Assembly (NCBI RefSeq): GCF_015223355.1
Contig: NZ_JADFFK010000033.1
Coordinates: 1 to 44,816, forward strand
Length of the DNA stretch: 44,816 nucleotides
Source: Salipiger mangrovisoli
GTDB taxonomy: Bacteria; Pseudomonadota; Alphaproteobacteria; Rhodobacterales; Rhodobacteraceae
Reading direction: 5' to 3'
Part shown: positions 35,332-44,345 of the stretch, piece after piece
How positions within the stretch are numbered: position 1 is the first letter of the stretch
How the letters are laid out: each line of letters begins with the position of its first letter
Made by a program: the position numbers and the translations under genes
Notes under the pieces: model-generated
The model's database searches: none
Seen by the model: the letters and a program-made list of their open reading frames with translations, nothing else
Told to the model about the DNA's origin: nothing

Positions 35332-35658
35332 GATGTGGCGGATCCTCCATGGCGCCGCGCCGTGCATTGCCGCACCGACCGGGGCCCGTCTCAATGGGTC
35401 AGGGGCATCATAATTGCGCGCGCCGCCATGTCTTCAGGAAAGTGTCTTTTCGAGGCGGGCTGTGGCATTTCGGAGTGCCGGCCTTGGACAGCCCGCGTCC
35501 GGTCCGCTGATCAGGGCAATAGAATGGGCAGAACTTGCGCGCCTATCTGGATATTCCCAGATTTTCGCCCTCTCCAGAGTCTAGTTAACCTTTGGTCAAC
35601 CATTTTGGCGGCAAGCGGAATATACCCCGCGTGGGGGCTGATTTTTGTGAGGATTGAA
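35332..35658. other. Intergenic region upstream of the fourth VPLPA-CTERM gene
   Basis: No gene is seen. A CtrA-like box with one mismatch lies at 35585-35599, 60 bases before the VPLPA-CTERM start. Confidence 0.4.
35585..35599. promoter_or_regulatory. CtrA-like box, one mismatch (TTAA-N7-TCAA)
   Basis: TTAACCTTTGGTCAA followed by CCAT. The spacing is right but the second half-site has C for T. Confidence 0.3.
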
Positions 35659-36360
35659 ATGATCGACAATTTGACAAGACGCGCTGCCTTACTTTTGGCC
35701 TCTCTGGCGATGCTGGCTTCGGTTGCGCCTGCCTCGGCGGCAACCGTAGAAATTCTGGCGGTTGACAACGGATGGTACCGGAGCGACGGGGTTCATTTCC
35801 CTTCAAATACAAATATTGCCGAGGGAAATATAGGCGCCTTCGACTATAACAATTGGTTCTTGTTCGACCTTTCGAACCTTATGGGAGAAGTTGTCTCGGC
35901 CACGCTGACGATTTTCGGTGGAAACAGCGATTACACCAGTCCCGAAAGTTCCACCACCTACAGCGCCTATGACGTCACAACGGATCTCGGATTACTGCCA
36001 TCAGGTTTGGGAGGCGTTTCCGCCTACGCCGACCTGGGGACAGGCGTGCAGTACGGATCGACCGTCATCGCCACTCCAGGAACAGAGTGGACCCCCATGC
36101 CCGAGGTCGTGCTGAACCTTGCTGGCGCGTTGCCCGATCTGAACGCGGCGAGTGGTGGCCGTTTCGCCGTTGGCGGGACCAGTACCCTGCAATATGGAAC
36201 CCTTTGGGGGTCATCCTACCTTCTTCCCGCCGCGAAGTTGACGCTTGAAACCGTGGTCTCGCCGGTGCCGCTGCCCGCGGGCGGGGTGCTGCTGATCTCG
36301 GCCTTTGCCGGGGCAGGGCTGCTGCGCCGCCGCCGCGCGGGCCAGGCCGCGGGTCTCTAG
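35659..36360 (+). CDS. VPLPA-CTERM sorting domain-containing protein
   Basis: A 233-residue secreted protein. The signal peptide (MIDNLTRRAALLLASLAM...) ends in ASA near residue 27. The mature part is predicted to be mainly beta-strand with many Thr, Ser and Gly and is of no family I know. The C-terminus has VPLPAGGVLLISAFAGAG and the basic tail RRRRAGQAAGL, an exosortase XrtD signal. GAGG lies six bases before the ATG. It is the only one of the four substrates placed inside the polysaccharide synthesis block, just before the second beta-helix gene. Confidence 0.87.
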   Translation: MIDNLTRRAALLLASLAMLASVAPASAATVEILAVDNGWYRSDGVHFPSNTNIAEGNIGAFDYNNWFLFDLSNLMGEVVSATLTIFGGNSDYTSPESSTTYSAYDVTTDLGLLPSGLGGVSAYADLGTGVQYGSTVIATPGTEWTPMPEVVLNLAGALPDLNAASGGRFAVGGTSTLQYGTLWGSSYLLPAAKLTLETVVSPVPLPAGGVLLISAFAGAGLLRRRRAGQAAGL

Positions 36361-36771
36361 CCGGCCAAGGAAGGTGCGGGCAGGCAAGTGTCGGCACCTT
36401 CTTCCCGGGCCTGGACGACCTTCTTCGCGGCAGCCCGGTCACCCCGGGCAAATCCCGTGACCGGGGCCGCGATATTTCCTCCGCGCCGGGCCGCCGATTT
36501 GCCCTCACAGGACGCGGGCATAGGCCTTAATACGACCGAACACTTCTCCACGTTTTCTCCACGGATTGGGTAGAATCCGCTTTTCGTGCACATGAAATAC
36601 GCTGCCGAGAGCCGATCGAATTGCCTGATCCAGGCAACAACACCCGCCGCGCTATTTCGAGAATCAGTCACTATCATGTGGAATTTCAGAAGCAGGTCTC
36701 CTATTGGAAGAGGGGGTAACATGTGAATTCTCCGGCAGCGCCGACCCGCGCGCCGAGAGAAATCTTGCGGG
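36361..36771. other. Intergenic region, nothing recognised
   Basis: No gene, terminator or regulatory repeat could be supported in these 411 bases. The final 150 bases are less GC-rich and probably hold the promoter of the beta-helix operon. Confidence 0.4.
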
Positions 36772-38073
36772 GTGGAAGTGCCGGCGACAGTACGAAACGG
36801 TTTTTCGCGGCTCCTGCGGTTCCTTGGGCTCGCGCTTTTGCTTTCCACGCTCTGCGCGCCCGCAACGGCCAAGGATCATCTCGTCCGCAGCAACGCGGAG
36901 CTCACGAAGGCGCTTCTCGAAGTGTCCACGACCTCGGCGGGTGACACGCCCCAGGAGCAGGTCCTGCGGCTGGCGCCCGGCCGATACGCGCCGCTGATGC
37001 TGCGCGGCATCACCGGCCCGCTGCGCCTCGTGGCCGCAGATCCTGCCAACCCGCCCGAGCTGAGCGGCCTCAGCCTGCGCGACAGCACCGACATCCGGTT
37101 CGAGAACCTGGTGTTCAGGTACCGGCCGCAGGCCGAGGGCGAGCCGGTCTGGACCGCGGTGGCGCAGATTGTCGGCTCCCGCGACATCGTCTTCGAGAGG
37201 GTTCTGTTCGAGGGCGCCCCGGCACGCGGGCTTGGACCGGCGCAGGATGGTTTCCCGGCGGGCGTCGGGCTGCGTGCAACGGGCGTCGACGGCCTCTCGA
37301 TACAAGCGAGCGAGCTGCGCGGTTTCTACATCGGGGCGCAGGTCACGAAGTCGCGTAGATATGTGCTGTCGGGCACCGAGCTGCACGGCATGCGCAAGGA
37401 TGGGATCAACCTTGCGCAAGTCGAGGACGTGCTGATCGAGCGCAACCATTTCCATGACTTCTTCCGGTCTCTGGCCACTGGCGATCACGCCGACATGATC
37501 CAGATGTGGACCACCCGCACCGACCGGCCCTCGGTGAACATCGTGATCCGGGACAATATCCTGAACTCGGGTCACGGCAGCTGGACGCAATCGATCTTCA
37601 TCCGCAATGAGCTGGTCGACCAGGGGCGCGCGGGGCCCGAAATGCTCTATCGAAACATCCGGATCGAACGCAATGTCATCGTGAACGCCCATCTTCATGG
37701 CATCGCCGTCGGCGAGAGTGACGGGGTCATCATCCGGAACAATACGCTGGTCAGAAACCGGCTCTCCGAAGGAGACCTGGGCTCGGACGAAGGCCTGGCC
37801 TCACCTCGTATCCGCGTGGCCCCCCAGAGTCGGAACGTCAGCGTGGAGCGCAATGTCGCCTTCGCCTTTCCAGAGCCGGCGGGACCCGGCTGGACGGTCC
37901 GGGACAATTTCCTCGTTCAGGCCGAAAGTCGATTGAAGCCCGGTTTCTACGACAAGGTTTTCGTCGACGCTCTGAGGGGGGATCCCCGGAACCTGCGGAA
38001 TTTCCGCTACCGACAGGACAGTCCCCTGGCCGGACGCGGGATCGGTGCGCCGCTGCTGTCGGTTGGAGAGTGA
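36772..38073 (+). CDS. Secreted right-handed beta-helix protein (polysaccharide lyase or epimerase-like)
   Basis: A 433-residue protein with a signal peptide of about 29-34 residues (hydrophobic LRFLGLALLLSTLCAPATA). The rest is a right-handed parallel beta-helix with rungs such as FENLVF, FERVLF, IERNHF, IRDNIL, IRNNTL and VERNVA. DHADMIQMW (238-246) and the region around it match NHSDMIQLW in the first beta-helix protein (6670-9897). The fold and the place directly before the Wzy gene suggest a periplasmic lyase or epimerase acting on the polymer. The start is GTG at 36772 or 36778; neither has a strong ribosome site. The next gene begins ten bases after its stop. Confidence 0.8.
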   Translation: MEVPATVRNGFSRLLRFLGLALLLSTLCAPATAKDHLVRSNAELTKALLEVSTTSAGDTPQEQVLRLAPGRYAPLMLRGITGPLRLVAADPANPPELSGLSLRDSTDIRFENLVFRYRPQAEGEPVWTAVAQIVGSRDIVFERVLFEGAPARGLGPAQDGFPAGVGLRATGVDGLSIQASELRGFYIGAQVTKSRRYVLSGTELHGMRKDGINLAQVEDVLIERNHFHDFFRSLATGDHADMIQMWTTRTDRPSVNIVIRDNILNSGHGSWTQSIFIRNELVDQGRAGPEMLYRNIRIERNVIVNAHLHGIAVGESDGVIIRNNTLVRNRLSEGDLGSDEGLASPRIRVAPQSRNVSVERNVAFAFPEPAGPGWTVRDNFLVQAESRLKPGFYDKVFVDALRGDPRNLRNFRYRQDSPLAGRGIGAPLLSVGE

Positions 38074-38082
38074 GCCCCGAGC

Positions 38083-39555
38083 ATGCAGGACGTTCGATCC
38101 ACCGGGCAGGCAGATTTGTCCCAGGGTGCCGGGTTCAGACCGAAGACAAGAAGAGCGCTGCTCTGGCTTGTGGTCATCGCCCTGGCGATTCCGATTTCCT
38201 ACGAGATCTTCGGCTTTCGCGTGACCCCCGCGCTGCTGAGCATGATATGCCTGTCTCCGTTCATCGTGCCGCAATTTCTGCAGCGGGTCGTGGTCTGGCG
38301 ATTGCCCGACCTGCTGTTCATGATGTTCGTGTTGTGGCAGTCGCTGACGATCCTGCTCAACAACCCCGAACGTTTGGTCGCCTTCACCGGGCAACAGACA
38401 TTGCTGACCATGATCGGCTACCTGAGCGGCAGGTTGCTGGTGCGCGACAGCCAGGACTTCGTCACCCTGATCATGGCCTGGGCGACGGTCTCGATGGTCA
38501 GCGTGCCCTTCGCCCTCTACGAGGCGCTTACGGACGATCCGGTCATCCTGCGGATCATCCGGGACCACACGATCTTCAACACCTTCGAGTTCAACGACTA
38601 CGAACCGCGACTGGGCTTCTACAGGGCGCAGTTCGTCTTCACCCATCCGATCCACTACGGCCTCATGAGCGCGATGATCATTGCGCCGTTCTTCTTCGGC
38701 CTGAAGACGCGTATCTCGGCCCTGGGGCGATGGGCAGGGGCGGCGCTGATCGGCTTTGCCGCCTTCCTGTCAGTGTCCAGCGGCGCGGTGCTCTCGATCG
38801 TCCTGCAACTGCTGGTCTTCGTCTGGCACCAGATCGCCGCGCGCATCGGCAATGCCTGGAGAATAGTCGGCGTCTCGGGCGCCGTCTTCTACGCGATCCT
38901 CGAGCTGGCCTCCGACCGAAGCGCGCTGACGGCGCTCAGCACGCGTCTCGCGTTCAGCTCGGAGAACGCCTATTTCCGGACGTTGATCTGGGAATTCGGC
39001 AGTGCGCAGGTGCGCCGGACACCGATCTTCGGCAATGGCTACCACTACTGGCCACGTCCCTGGTACATGCGCGCCGACAGTGTCGACAACCACTGGCTGT
39101 TGATGGCGATGGTCCACGGCATTCCGGCCGTCGTGCTGCTGATCGGGTCGATCCTCTTCGCCTTTCACAAGGTCAACCAGCGCAATCAGCCTGGCGATCC
39201 CGAGCTCGACCGGTTCCGCCTGGGCTGGACGCTGTCGCTGATCGGCACCTGCATGAGCGCCTCGACCGTGGCGCTCTGGGGCGAGATCCAGATGTTCTTC
39301 ATGCTGATCTTGGGCGCCGGCTTCTGGATGATCGGGGCCGGCGCCGCGCCGGTGCGTTCCGAGCAGCCCGAGCAGCAGGTGCCCGACGAGACGCAGGGCC
39401 GGGCGCGGCTCGCCTACTCGCGCTTCCCGTACGGAAGCCACGCCGCCGCGGCCCAGCACAGCCGTGCAACTGCCGGGCAAGGCCCGCGGCCGCGCTCCGA
39501 GCCGCCGGGGCCACTGCGCGCGAAACCGGTGCGCTTCAACAGGAGAGAGCCATGA
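38083..39555 (+). CDS. O-antigen polymerase/ligase-like membrane protein (Wzy)
   Basis: A 490-residue protein with about ten membrane helices and a large loop between about 150 and 190 (including FNTFEFNDYEPRLGFYRAQF). DNHWLLMAMVHG (about 342-353) matches the conserved region of the Wzy/O-antigen ligase family, preceded by FGNGYHYW. It should polymerise the lipid-linked repeats made by the transferases here. The C-terminal 60 residues are polar and low in complexity. Its TGA overlaps the ATG of the next gene (ATGA). Confidence 0.83.
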   Translation: MQDVRSTGQADLSQGAGFRPKTRRALLWLVVIALAIPISYEIFGFRVTPALLSMICLSPFIVPQFLQRVVVWRLPDLLFMMFVLWQSLTILLNNPERLVAFTGQQTLLTMIGYLSGRLLVRDSQDFVTLIMAWATVSMVSVPFALYEALTDDPVILRIIRDHTIFNTFEFNDYEPRLGFYRAQFVFTHPIHYGLMSAMIIAPFFFGLKTRISALGRWAGAALIGFAAFLSVSSGAVLSIVLQLLVFVWHQIAARIGNAWRIVGVSGAVFYAILELASDRSALTALSTRLAFSSENAYFRTLIWEFGSAQVRRTPIFGNGYHYWPRPWYMRADSVDNHWLLMAMVHGIPAVVLLIGSILFAFHKVNQRNQPGDPELDRFRLGWTLSLIGTCMSASTVALWGEIQMFFMLILGAGFWMIGAGAAPVRSEQPEQQVPDETQGRARLAYSRFPYGSHAAAAQHSRATAGQGPRPRSEPPGPLRAKPVRFNRREP

Positions 39556-40526
39556 TCCCGACCGCCGCGCGGCCCTCGGACGAGGCAGCCGGGCGCGCCC
39601 CGGAGCTGACCGTCATCATCGTCAGCTACAACACCCGCGCGCTGACCCTGAAGGCGCTCGAGACCCTCTACGCGACGACCCGCCTGACCCGCTTTCACAC
39701 GGTGGTGCTCGACAATGCTTCGAGCGACGGCTCCGCGGAGGCCATCGCAGAGGCCTATCCCCAGGTCGAGCTGATCGCGTCGCGGGAGAACCTCGGCTTT
39801 GCCCGCGCCAACAATCTGGTGGCCGAGGCCGCGCGCAGCGACTGGCTGCTGCTGCTCAATCCCGACACCGAGTGCCACGAGAACGCGGTCGATGCGCTGA
39901 TGGCATTTTCCAAGGCGCATCCCGAGGCGGGCATCACCGGCGGGCGCACGGTGTTTCCGGACGGGTCGCTGAACATCGCCTCCTGCTGGATGCGCATCAC
40001 CCCTTGGTCGGCTTTTTGCAAGGCGGCAGGGCTGTCCTCGCTCTTCTCGCACAGCATGGTCTTCAATCCAGAGGCGATGGGGGGCTGGCAGCGCGACAGC
40101 GTGCGCGAGGTGGATATTGTCGTCGGCTGCTTCATGATGGTGCGCCGCAGCCTCTGGCAGGAGTTGGGCGGCTTCGATCTCAAGTATTTCATGTACGGCG
40201 AGGAGGCCGACCTCTGTCTGCGGGCGCGGGCGCTGGGATACCGGCCGATGATCACCCCGGACGCGCAGATCATGCATCTGGTCGGCGCCGCCTCGAAGAG
40301 CCAGGCACGCAAGTACGCGCTGCTCGCGAAGGCGCGGCTGACGCTGATGCAGGACCACTGGCCGGGCTGGCAGCTGCCTTTCGGCCGCGCGACGCTGGCT
40401 TTCTGGGTGGGCAGTCGGGCGTTGCTGACCGGGCTTGTCGCACGGCTCAGCGGCCGCGGTCAGGAGGCTGCGCGCAAATGGGCCGACATCTGGTCCGATC
40501 GCCATGACTGGCTGAAGGGATACTGA
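39552..40526 (+). CDS. GT2 family glycosyltransferase, rhamnosyltransferase-like
   Basis: A 324-residue inverting glycosyltransferase: VIIVSYNT near residue 20, VVLDNASSDGS (about 50), LLLNPDTE (about 98) with the DxD-like site, and YGEEADLCLRAR (about 217) on the acceptor side. The sequence pattern is that of WbbL-type rhamnosyltransferases, though the sugar is not certain. AGGAGAG lies just upstream of the ATG. It overlaps the Wzy-like gene by four bases and is followed directly by an acetyltransferase gene. Confidence 0.86.
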   Translation: MIPTAARPSDEAAGRAPELTVIIVSYNTRALTLKALETLYATTRLTRFHTVVLDNASSDGSAEAIAEAYPQVELIASRENLGFARANNLVAEAARSDWLLLLNPDTECHENAVDALMAFSKAHPEAGITGGRTVFPDGSLNIASCWMRITPWSAFCKAAGLSSLFSHSMVFNPEAMGGWQRDSVREVDIVVGCFMMVRRSLWQELGGFDLKYFMYGEEADLCLRARALGYRPMITPDAQIMHLVGAASKSQARKYALLAKARLTLMQDHWPGWQLPFGRATLAFWVGSRALLTGLVARLSGRGQEAARKWADIWSDRHDWLKGY

Positions 40527-40527
40527 G

Positions 40528-41151
40528 ATGATGGACGGCAATGCCGCGCAGGTCGCAGACGGAGTTCATAAGGTGCGGCGCAGCCGCGGTCGCCGGCTGC
40601 TGCGGCTGCTTGGCTCGGCCTGCGATCCGCGGGCCTGGGCGCATCTGGTGAAGATCGTCAACTTCTACAACTACACCCACCTGCAGGAGCTGCGGAAGGC
40701 GCGGCTGGCACCGGGCGTCAACATCTCGCCCACCGCCAGCTTTGCCAACGGCCAGAACATCGAGATCGGGCCGCGGGTGACGCTGGGCGCGCATTGCCAG
40801 ATCTGGGCCGGGCCGGGACGGGCACGCGTGGTGATCGGGGCCGATGCGCTGTTTGCCCCCGACGTGATGGTGACCGCATCTGGCTATCGCTATAACGACG
40901 GAGCCCCGGTGACCGCCCAGGCGATGGACGAGGCCGATGTGGTGATCGGCGCCGATTGCTGGATCGGCCGCGGCGCGATCCTCCTCGCCGGCAGCCGGCT
41001 TGGTCGCGGGGTGGTTGTCGGGGCCCATTCCGTCGTGCGCGGCGAGTTTCCTGCCTACAGCGTCATCGCCGGGTCACCGGCGCGGATTGTCTCCGAACGT
41101 CTTGTCCCCGAGTGCGGCAGAGCGGAGTGGGACGCAACGCGGCCTGTGTGA
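40528..41151 (+). CDS. Left-handed beta-helix acetyltransferase
   Basis: A 207-residue O-acetyltransferase. After a basic N-terminus, hexapeptide repeats run from about residue 70 (GVNISPTASFANG) with WIGRGAILLAGSRLG (about 150) and end in YSVIAGSPARIV (about 181-192). It should acetylate a sugar of the repeat unit. It starts one base after the stop of the GT2 gene and ends the rightward operon beta-helix, Wzy, GT2, acetyltransferase. Confidence 0.84.
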   Translation: MMDGNAAQVADGVHKVRRSRGRRLLRLLGSACDPRAWAHLVKIVNFYNYTHLQELRKARLAPGVNISPTASFANGQNIEIGPRVTLGAHCQIWAGPGRARVVIGADALFAPDVMVTASGYRYNDGAPVTAQAMDEADVVIGADCWIGRGAILLAGSRLGRGVVVGAHSVVRGEFPAYSVIAGSPARIVSERLVPECGRAEWDATRPV

Positions 41152-41306
41152 CCCTACACCTGCAAGGGCTGGCGACGCCACGCGAGGCCGCCCGGACGTG
41201 CCGATCCGCGGCGCGGGCAACTGCACCTTTCCGCAGCGTTGGAACCGCCCAACTCTGGCGTGACCTGCATGGCGCCTTGGCGATGGTCACGAGCGCGCGC
41301 GGCGCG

Positions 41307-42215
41307 TCACGACGCCTCGCGGTCGTCGAGCAGCTGCATCAAATCGGGCACGACCCTTTTCGCGATCTCCGCGCGCCCGAGCGCATTGAAGTGACAGGTG
41401 TCCCATCTGTATTCACGGTCCAGAAGATCGGTATCGAGCCCGAGGTGGACCGTCGCGAGCGACTCGGCCACGCGTTTCTGGGCCGCATTCACTTCGGGCA
41501 CGCCATCAACCCGGCCGGGGCCGATGCAGCGGGTTGCCCGAAACATATACACCTCGGCTCCGCCCATATCGCGGCTTAGGTTCTGAAACAGGACCGTCAT
41601 GTCGCGCTGCAACTCGGCCATATCCTTGAGCACCGCTGCATCCGTCTCACCCTGATGCCGCAAAATCAGACTCGGCACATAGCCCGCCGCGCCTGCCTCC
41701 GTCACGCGGGCTTGCAACGCAGCGTAATAACCGGATCTCGCATCAATCCAGTCGGAGAACTGCGTTCCGCCGACCGCCCCATTGATCAGCAAGACCGGGC
41801 GGCTTATTCGCTCGTGGAGGCGGTCGGCGAGCAGAGACCACAGGCTGCCATCATATCCGCCGGTGCCGAGCAACGGATCGGACCCCGGGTAGCAGCGACC
41901 GGCAAACCACGTGAAGACGCCGCCCGAAGACCGATGCCGCGACGGCACGACATTGGTCGCATTGGATTGGCCGCCCGTGATGAGCACCACCGTCCGCGCA
42001 GGATCCGGGCAAGTGGCACGCTTGCGCCCCGCCGCCTGTTCCGGTCCCGGGAGCGCCTTCCATGACTTCTCAAGCCCCAGACCGCCGCGAACAGCGTAGC
42101 TCACCTCGCCGAGGATTGTTCTGGGAATCTCGGTCTTCAAAGCCAGCACTGCGCCGCTGGTTGCCGAGAGCGCGAATACCGCCGCCGTCCAGGTTATCAA
42201 ACGAAACACTCTCAA
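41307..42215 (-). CDS. Secreted or membrane-anchored SGNH esterase (sialate O-acetylesterase-like)
   Basis: A 302-residue hydrolase. A hydrophobic N-terminal segment (about residues 5-26) acts as signal peptide or anchor. Ser84 in TGGQSNATN is the block I nucleophile, HQGETD (187-192) is the conserved family motif, and Asp272 and His275 in WDTCHFNALG form block V. It should remove acetyl groups from the polymer in the periplasm. The start is a TTG at 42215, chosen because GGAGG lies six bases upstream. It follows the broken acyltransferase gene by 64 bases in the same direction. Confidence 0.82.
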   Translation of the reverse strand: MRVFRLITWTAAVFALSATSGAVLALKTEIPRTILGEVSYAVRGGLGLEKSWKALPGPEQAAGRKRATCPDPARTVVLITGGQSNATNVVPSRHRSSGGVFTWFAGRCYPGSDPLLGTGGYDGSLWSLLADRLHERISRPVLLINGAVGGTQFSDWIDARSGYYAALQARVTEAGAAGYVPSLILRHQGETDAAVLKDMAELQRDMTVLFQNLSRDMGGAEVYMFRATRCIGPGRVDGVPEVNAAQKRVAESLATVHLGLDTDLLDREYRWDTCHFNALGRAEIAKRVVPDLMQLLDDREAS

Positions 42216-42279
42216 CAGACACCTCCAAATGTCCCGAAGCGCTGGTGGCCGGCACTGGCGCGAAATCCGCGAAGCCGCC

Positions 42280-43305
42280 TCATCTTGCTTCGTTGCGCAG
42301 TCGAAGGCTCTTTCCGAGATGCGTCTTTGAAAGCGCCCCCAGAATGTCCCGGCTCTTGCTCAGGTCGAAAAGTGCGGCAAAGATAGCGTAGCGTGTGCGC
42401 ACGACCTGCAGCAACGCCCCTCCGCACAGTGACACCAGCAGCACCGCTGCCAAGACGCTGTTGACGTTCGCGATCCCCAGGTCTTGCGCATGCCTCGCGA
42501 CGAGCAGCTGGATCGGAAAGTGTGAGACATAAAAGACAATTGAATTCCGTCCGACCCATTCGATGCTACGCCACAGCGCACCCCCGTTGCAGCGGGGCGC
42601 GGCCCAGAGCACGAAGGCAATCATTCCCAGCGGCACCCAGACGAAGCGCGGGTCATAAAGAACGTTCCCTTGAAGGATGCTGATGATCGCCCCGGTCAGC
42701 GCGCAGGTCAGGCCAGCAAGCCCAAAGAGGACACGTCCCTCCATTGATAGGTTTCGCGTGGCAACCAAGTGCCCAAGCAAGAAGAAGGACAGCAGATACG
42801 CGAAGCGCGACATCCGCAGAAGATCAGGCAGTACGCTTGAGGCCGCTATTGCCACGACGATCACCGGAAGAATAGGAATGGACCACCGGTCAAGCGCCAG
42901 TGACATTACGTAATAGGCCGAAAGAAACCACAGATACCAAAGCAACGACGGCGCACTGATTGGTGTTTTAAGGATGAATTCTAGTGTCATCCGTCCCTCG
43001 GCCGCATATATGATCACGCTCCAGAGCAGGAACGGCCAGAATATCTTTGCGAATTTTCCTAGCAGAAATGCCTTGTTAGATTTTGCCAGGCCCCGGTGCA
43101 AGAGCATGCCAGACAGGAACATGAGAAGTGGCATTCTGAATGGCTGAAATGCGTCATTTATCAACGAGAACGCTTATGGAGTCAGCCAGTTCCCGTCCTG
43201 CATGGCCGCCTCGCTGTGCGCACAGAGAACGAGAAAAATGCATAGTCCGCGCGTGACGTCCATCCATCTGCATCTATTGACCGACTTAGGGAACTCGCCA
43301 ACCAT
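42280..43305 (-). pseudogene. Membrane acyltransferase (acyltransferase 3 family) interrupted by one stop codon
   Basis: The frame from ATG 43305 to 42280 encodes 341 residues apart from one in-frame TAA at 43176-43174. The part before it (MVGEFPKSVNRCRWMDVTRG...) holds the family's R-X10-H motif (Arg19 and His30 in RGLCIFLVLCAH). After it come 34 codons short of... the normal membrane body (FRMPLLMFLSGMLL onward, about nine helices) without further damage. A product started after the stop (TTG at 43164) would have about 294 residues and would lack the catalytic His. So this is a fresh nonsense mutation, a base error, or rarely a readthrough. The SGNH esterase gene follows in the same direction. 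Confidence 0.75.
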
Positions 43306-43580
43306 GAAAGCCAAAACTCTCCCGTAAAGCCAGGGATGCCAATTCAATGCATCCCGGTCATCGTTTATTAAACTGATATTTCATGAGAAGACTGACATGT
43401 TCTTACATTGATGTATATTATATAGGTGCGCGCAATTGAATTTATTCTCGACGCGGTGCGGCGGTTCCGTCGCACAAATCCGATGGGGGATTCATCTCGT
43501 GAATCCAGCATGGTAGCTGGGCTGCAGGAGCAGACCCACACCTACGACCTACGAGACCAGGCGCCGGCTGGGCGCGCCCC
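43306..43580. other. Intergenic region, AT-rich, nothing recognised
   Basis: It should hold the promoter of the leftward acyltransferase/esterase pair. I see no gene or repeat. It marks the change from the polysaccharide block to the decayed right end. Confidence 0.4.
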
Positions 43581-44345
43581 GACAACAGCATCGAGACCTG
43601 GGTAACGCTGGTCTAACTCCGGACCTCTCGCTGGGTGTTCAGCGGTCTGCGCGGCATCACCAATTCCATGGTGTAGGGCGCGCCGACCATCGGCGCGGTG
43701 ATTGACGGCTCGACGGGACCCTGGAGGGGTGCACCGTCTACCGGCACTCGGGCGTCGACTGGATCGCGATTCGCGCCGCCTGCGCGGGGCTTGGCCGCCC
43801 GGAGCCCTCCAGGGCTTGGCAGAACAGCGTCAGCCTCGCCAATTTGGCCGGGCCGGAGCTGAAGGGCGACGGCGCGCATGAACTGGCCTCGCTCACGGCA
43901 CATCTCGGACTGCGGTTCCAATATCACGACGCCGGCGAAAATGCCCGCACGGCGGCGGAGGTGGCGCTTCTGACCGAACGCGGGACGCGGATCGCGGCCA
44001 AGCCGCGACCCAAGGTCCCGGACGACGACCTGCTCGATGAGAGTGACATCGGACCCGTTTCCATGCCCGACGCCATCCCTCAGCGCAGCGTGCCGCACGC
44101 AGCGGTGCCCCCGGGGAGATCCGTCCATGCCCTCGGGCGAAACCGCCGAGCCCAAACCATCCATCGGCACCGGTGTCACCCAAGACATGATCCGTGTTCC
44201 CGTCGCCGCGGATGGCAGCACCTTCGGTCCCGATCTGGGCCGCGAGAGACGCTACACCGTGGGGGCAAAGGGGCTGATAAGCAGTATGACACTTTCGATG
44301 CGGCCTCGGCGGCACTGAACGAGATGAGACCGCCGCGGGTAACTA
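43581..44345 (+). pseudogene. Decayed DEDDh exonuclease (DNA polymerase III epsilon-like) gene
   Basis: Pieces of one protein lie in three frames. WVTLV (43599) and GITNSMV (43653) share a frame broken by TAA at 43614 and TAG at 43674. From about 43712 the frame shifts: VYRHSGVDWIAIRAACAGLG, WQNSVSLANLAGPELKGDGA and YHDAGENARTAAEVALL are recognisable as the middle of an epsilon-type exonuclease, the last including the HxAxxD core. From about 44130 another frame gives VPVAADGSTFGPDLGRERRY, and after 44265 KQYDTFDAASAALNEM continues in the previous frame. Two stops and at least three shifts make it non-functional. The match is from memory of plasmid-borne exonucleases. Confidence 0.7.
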
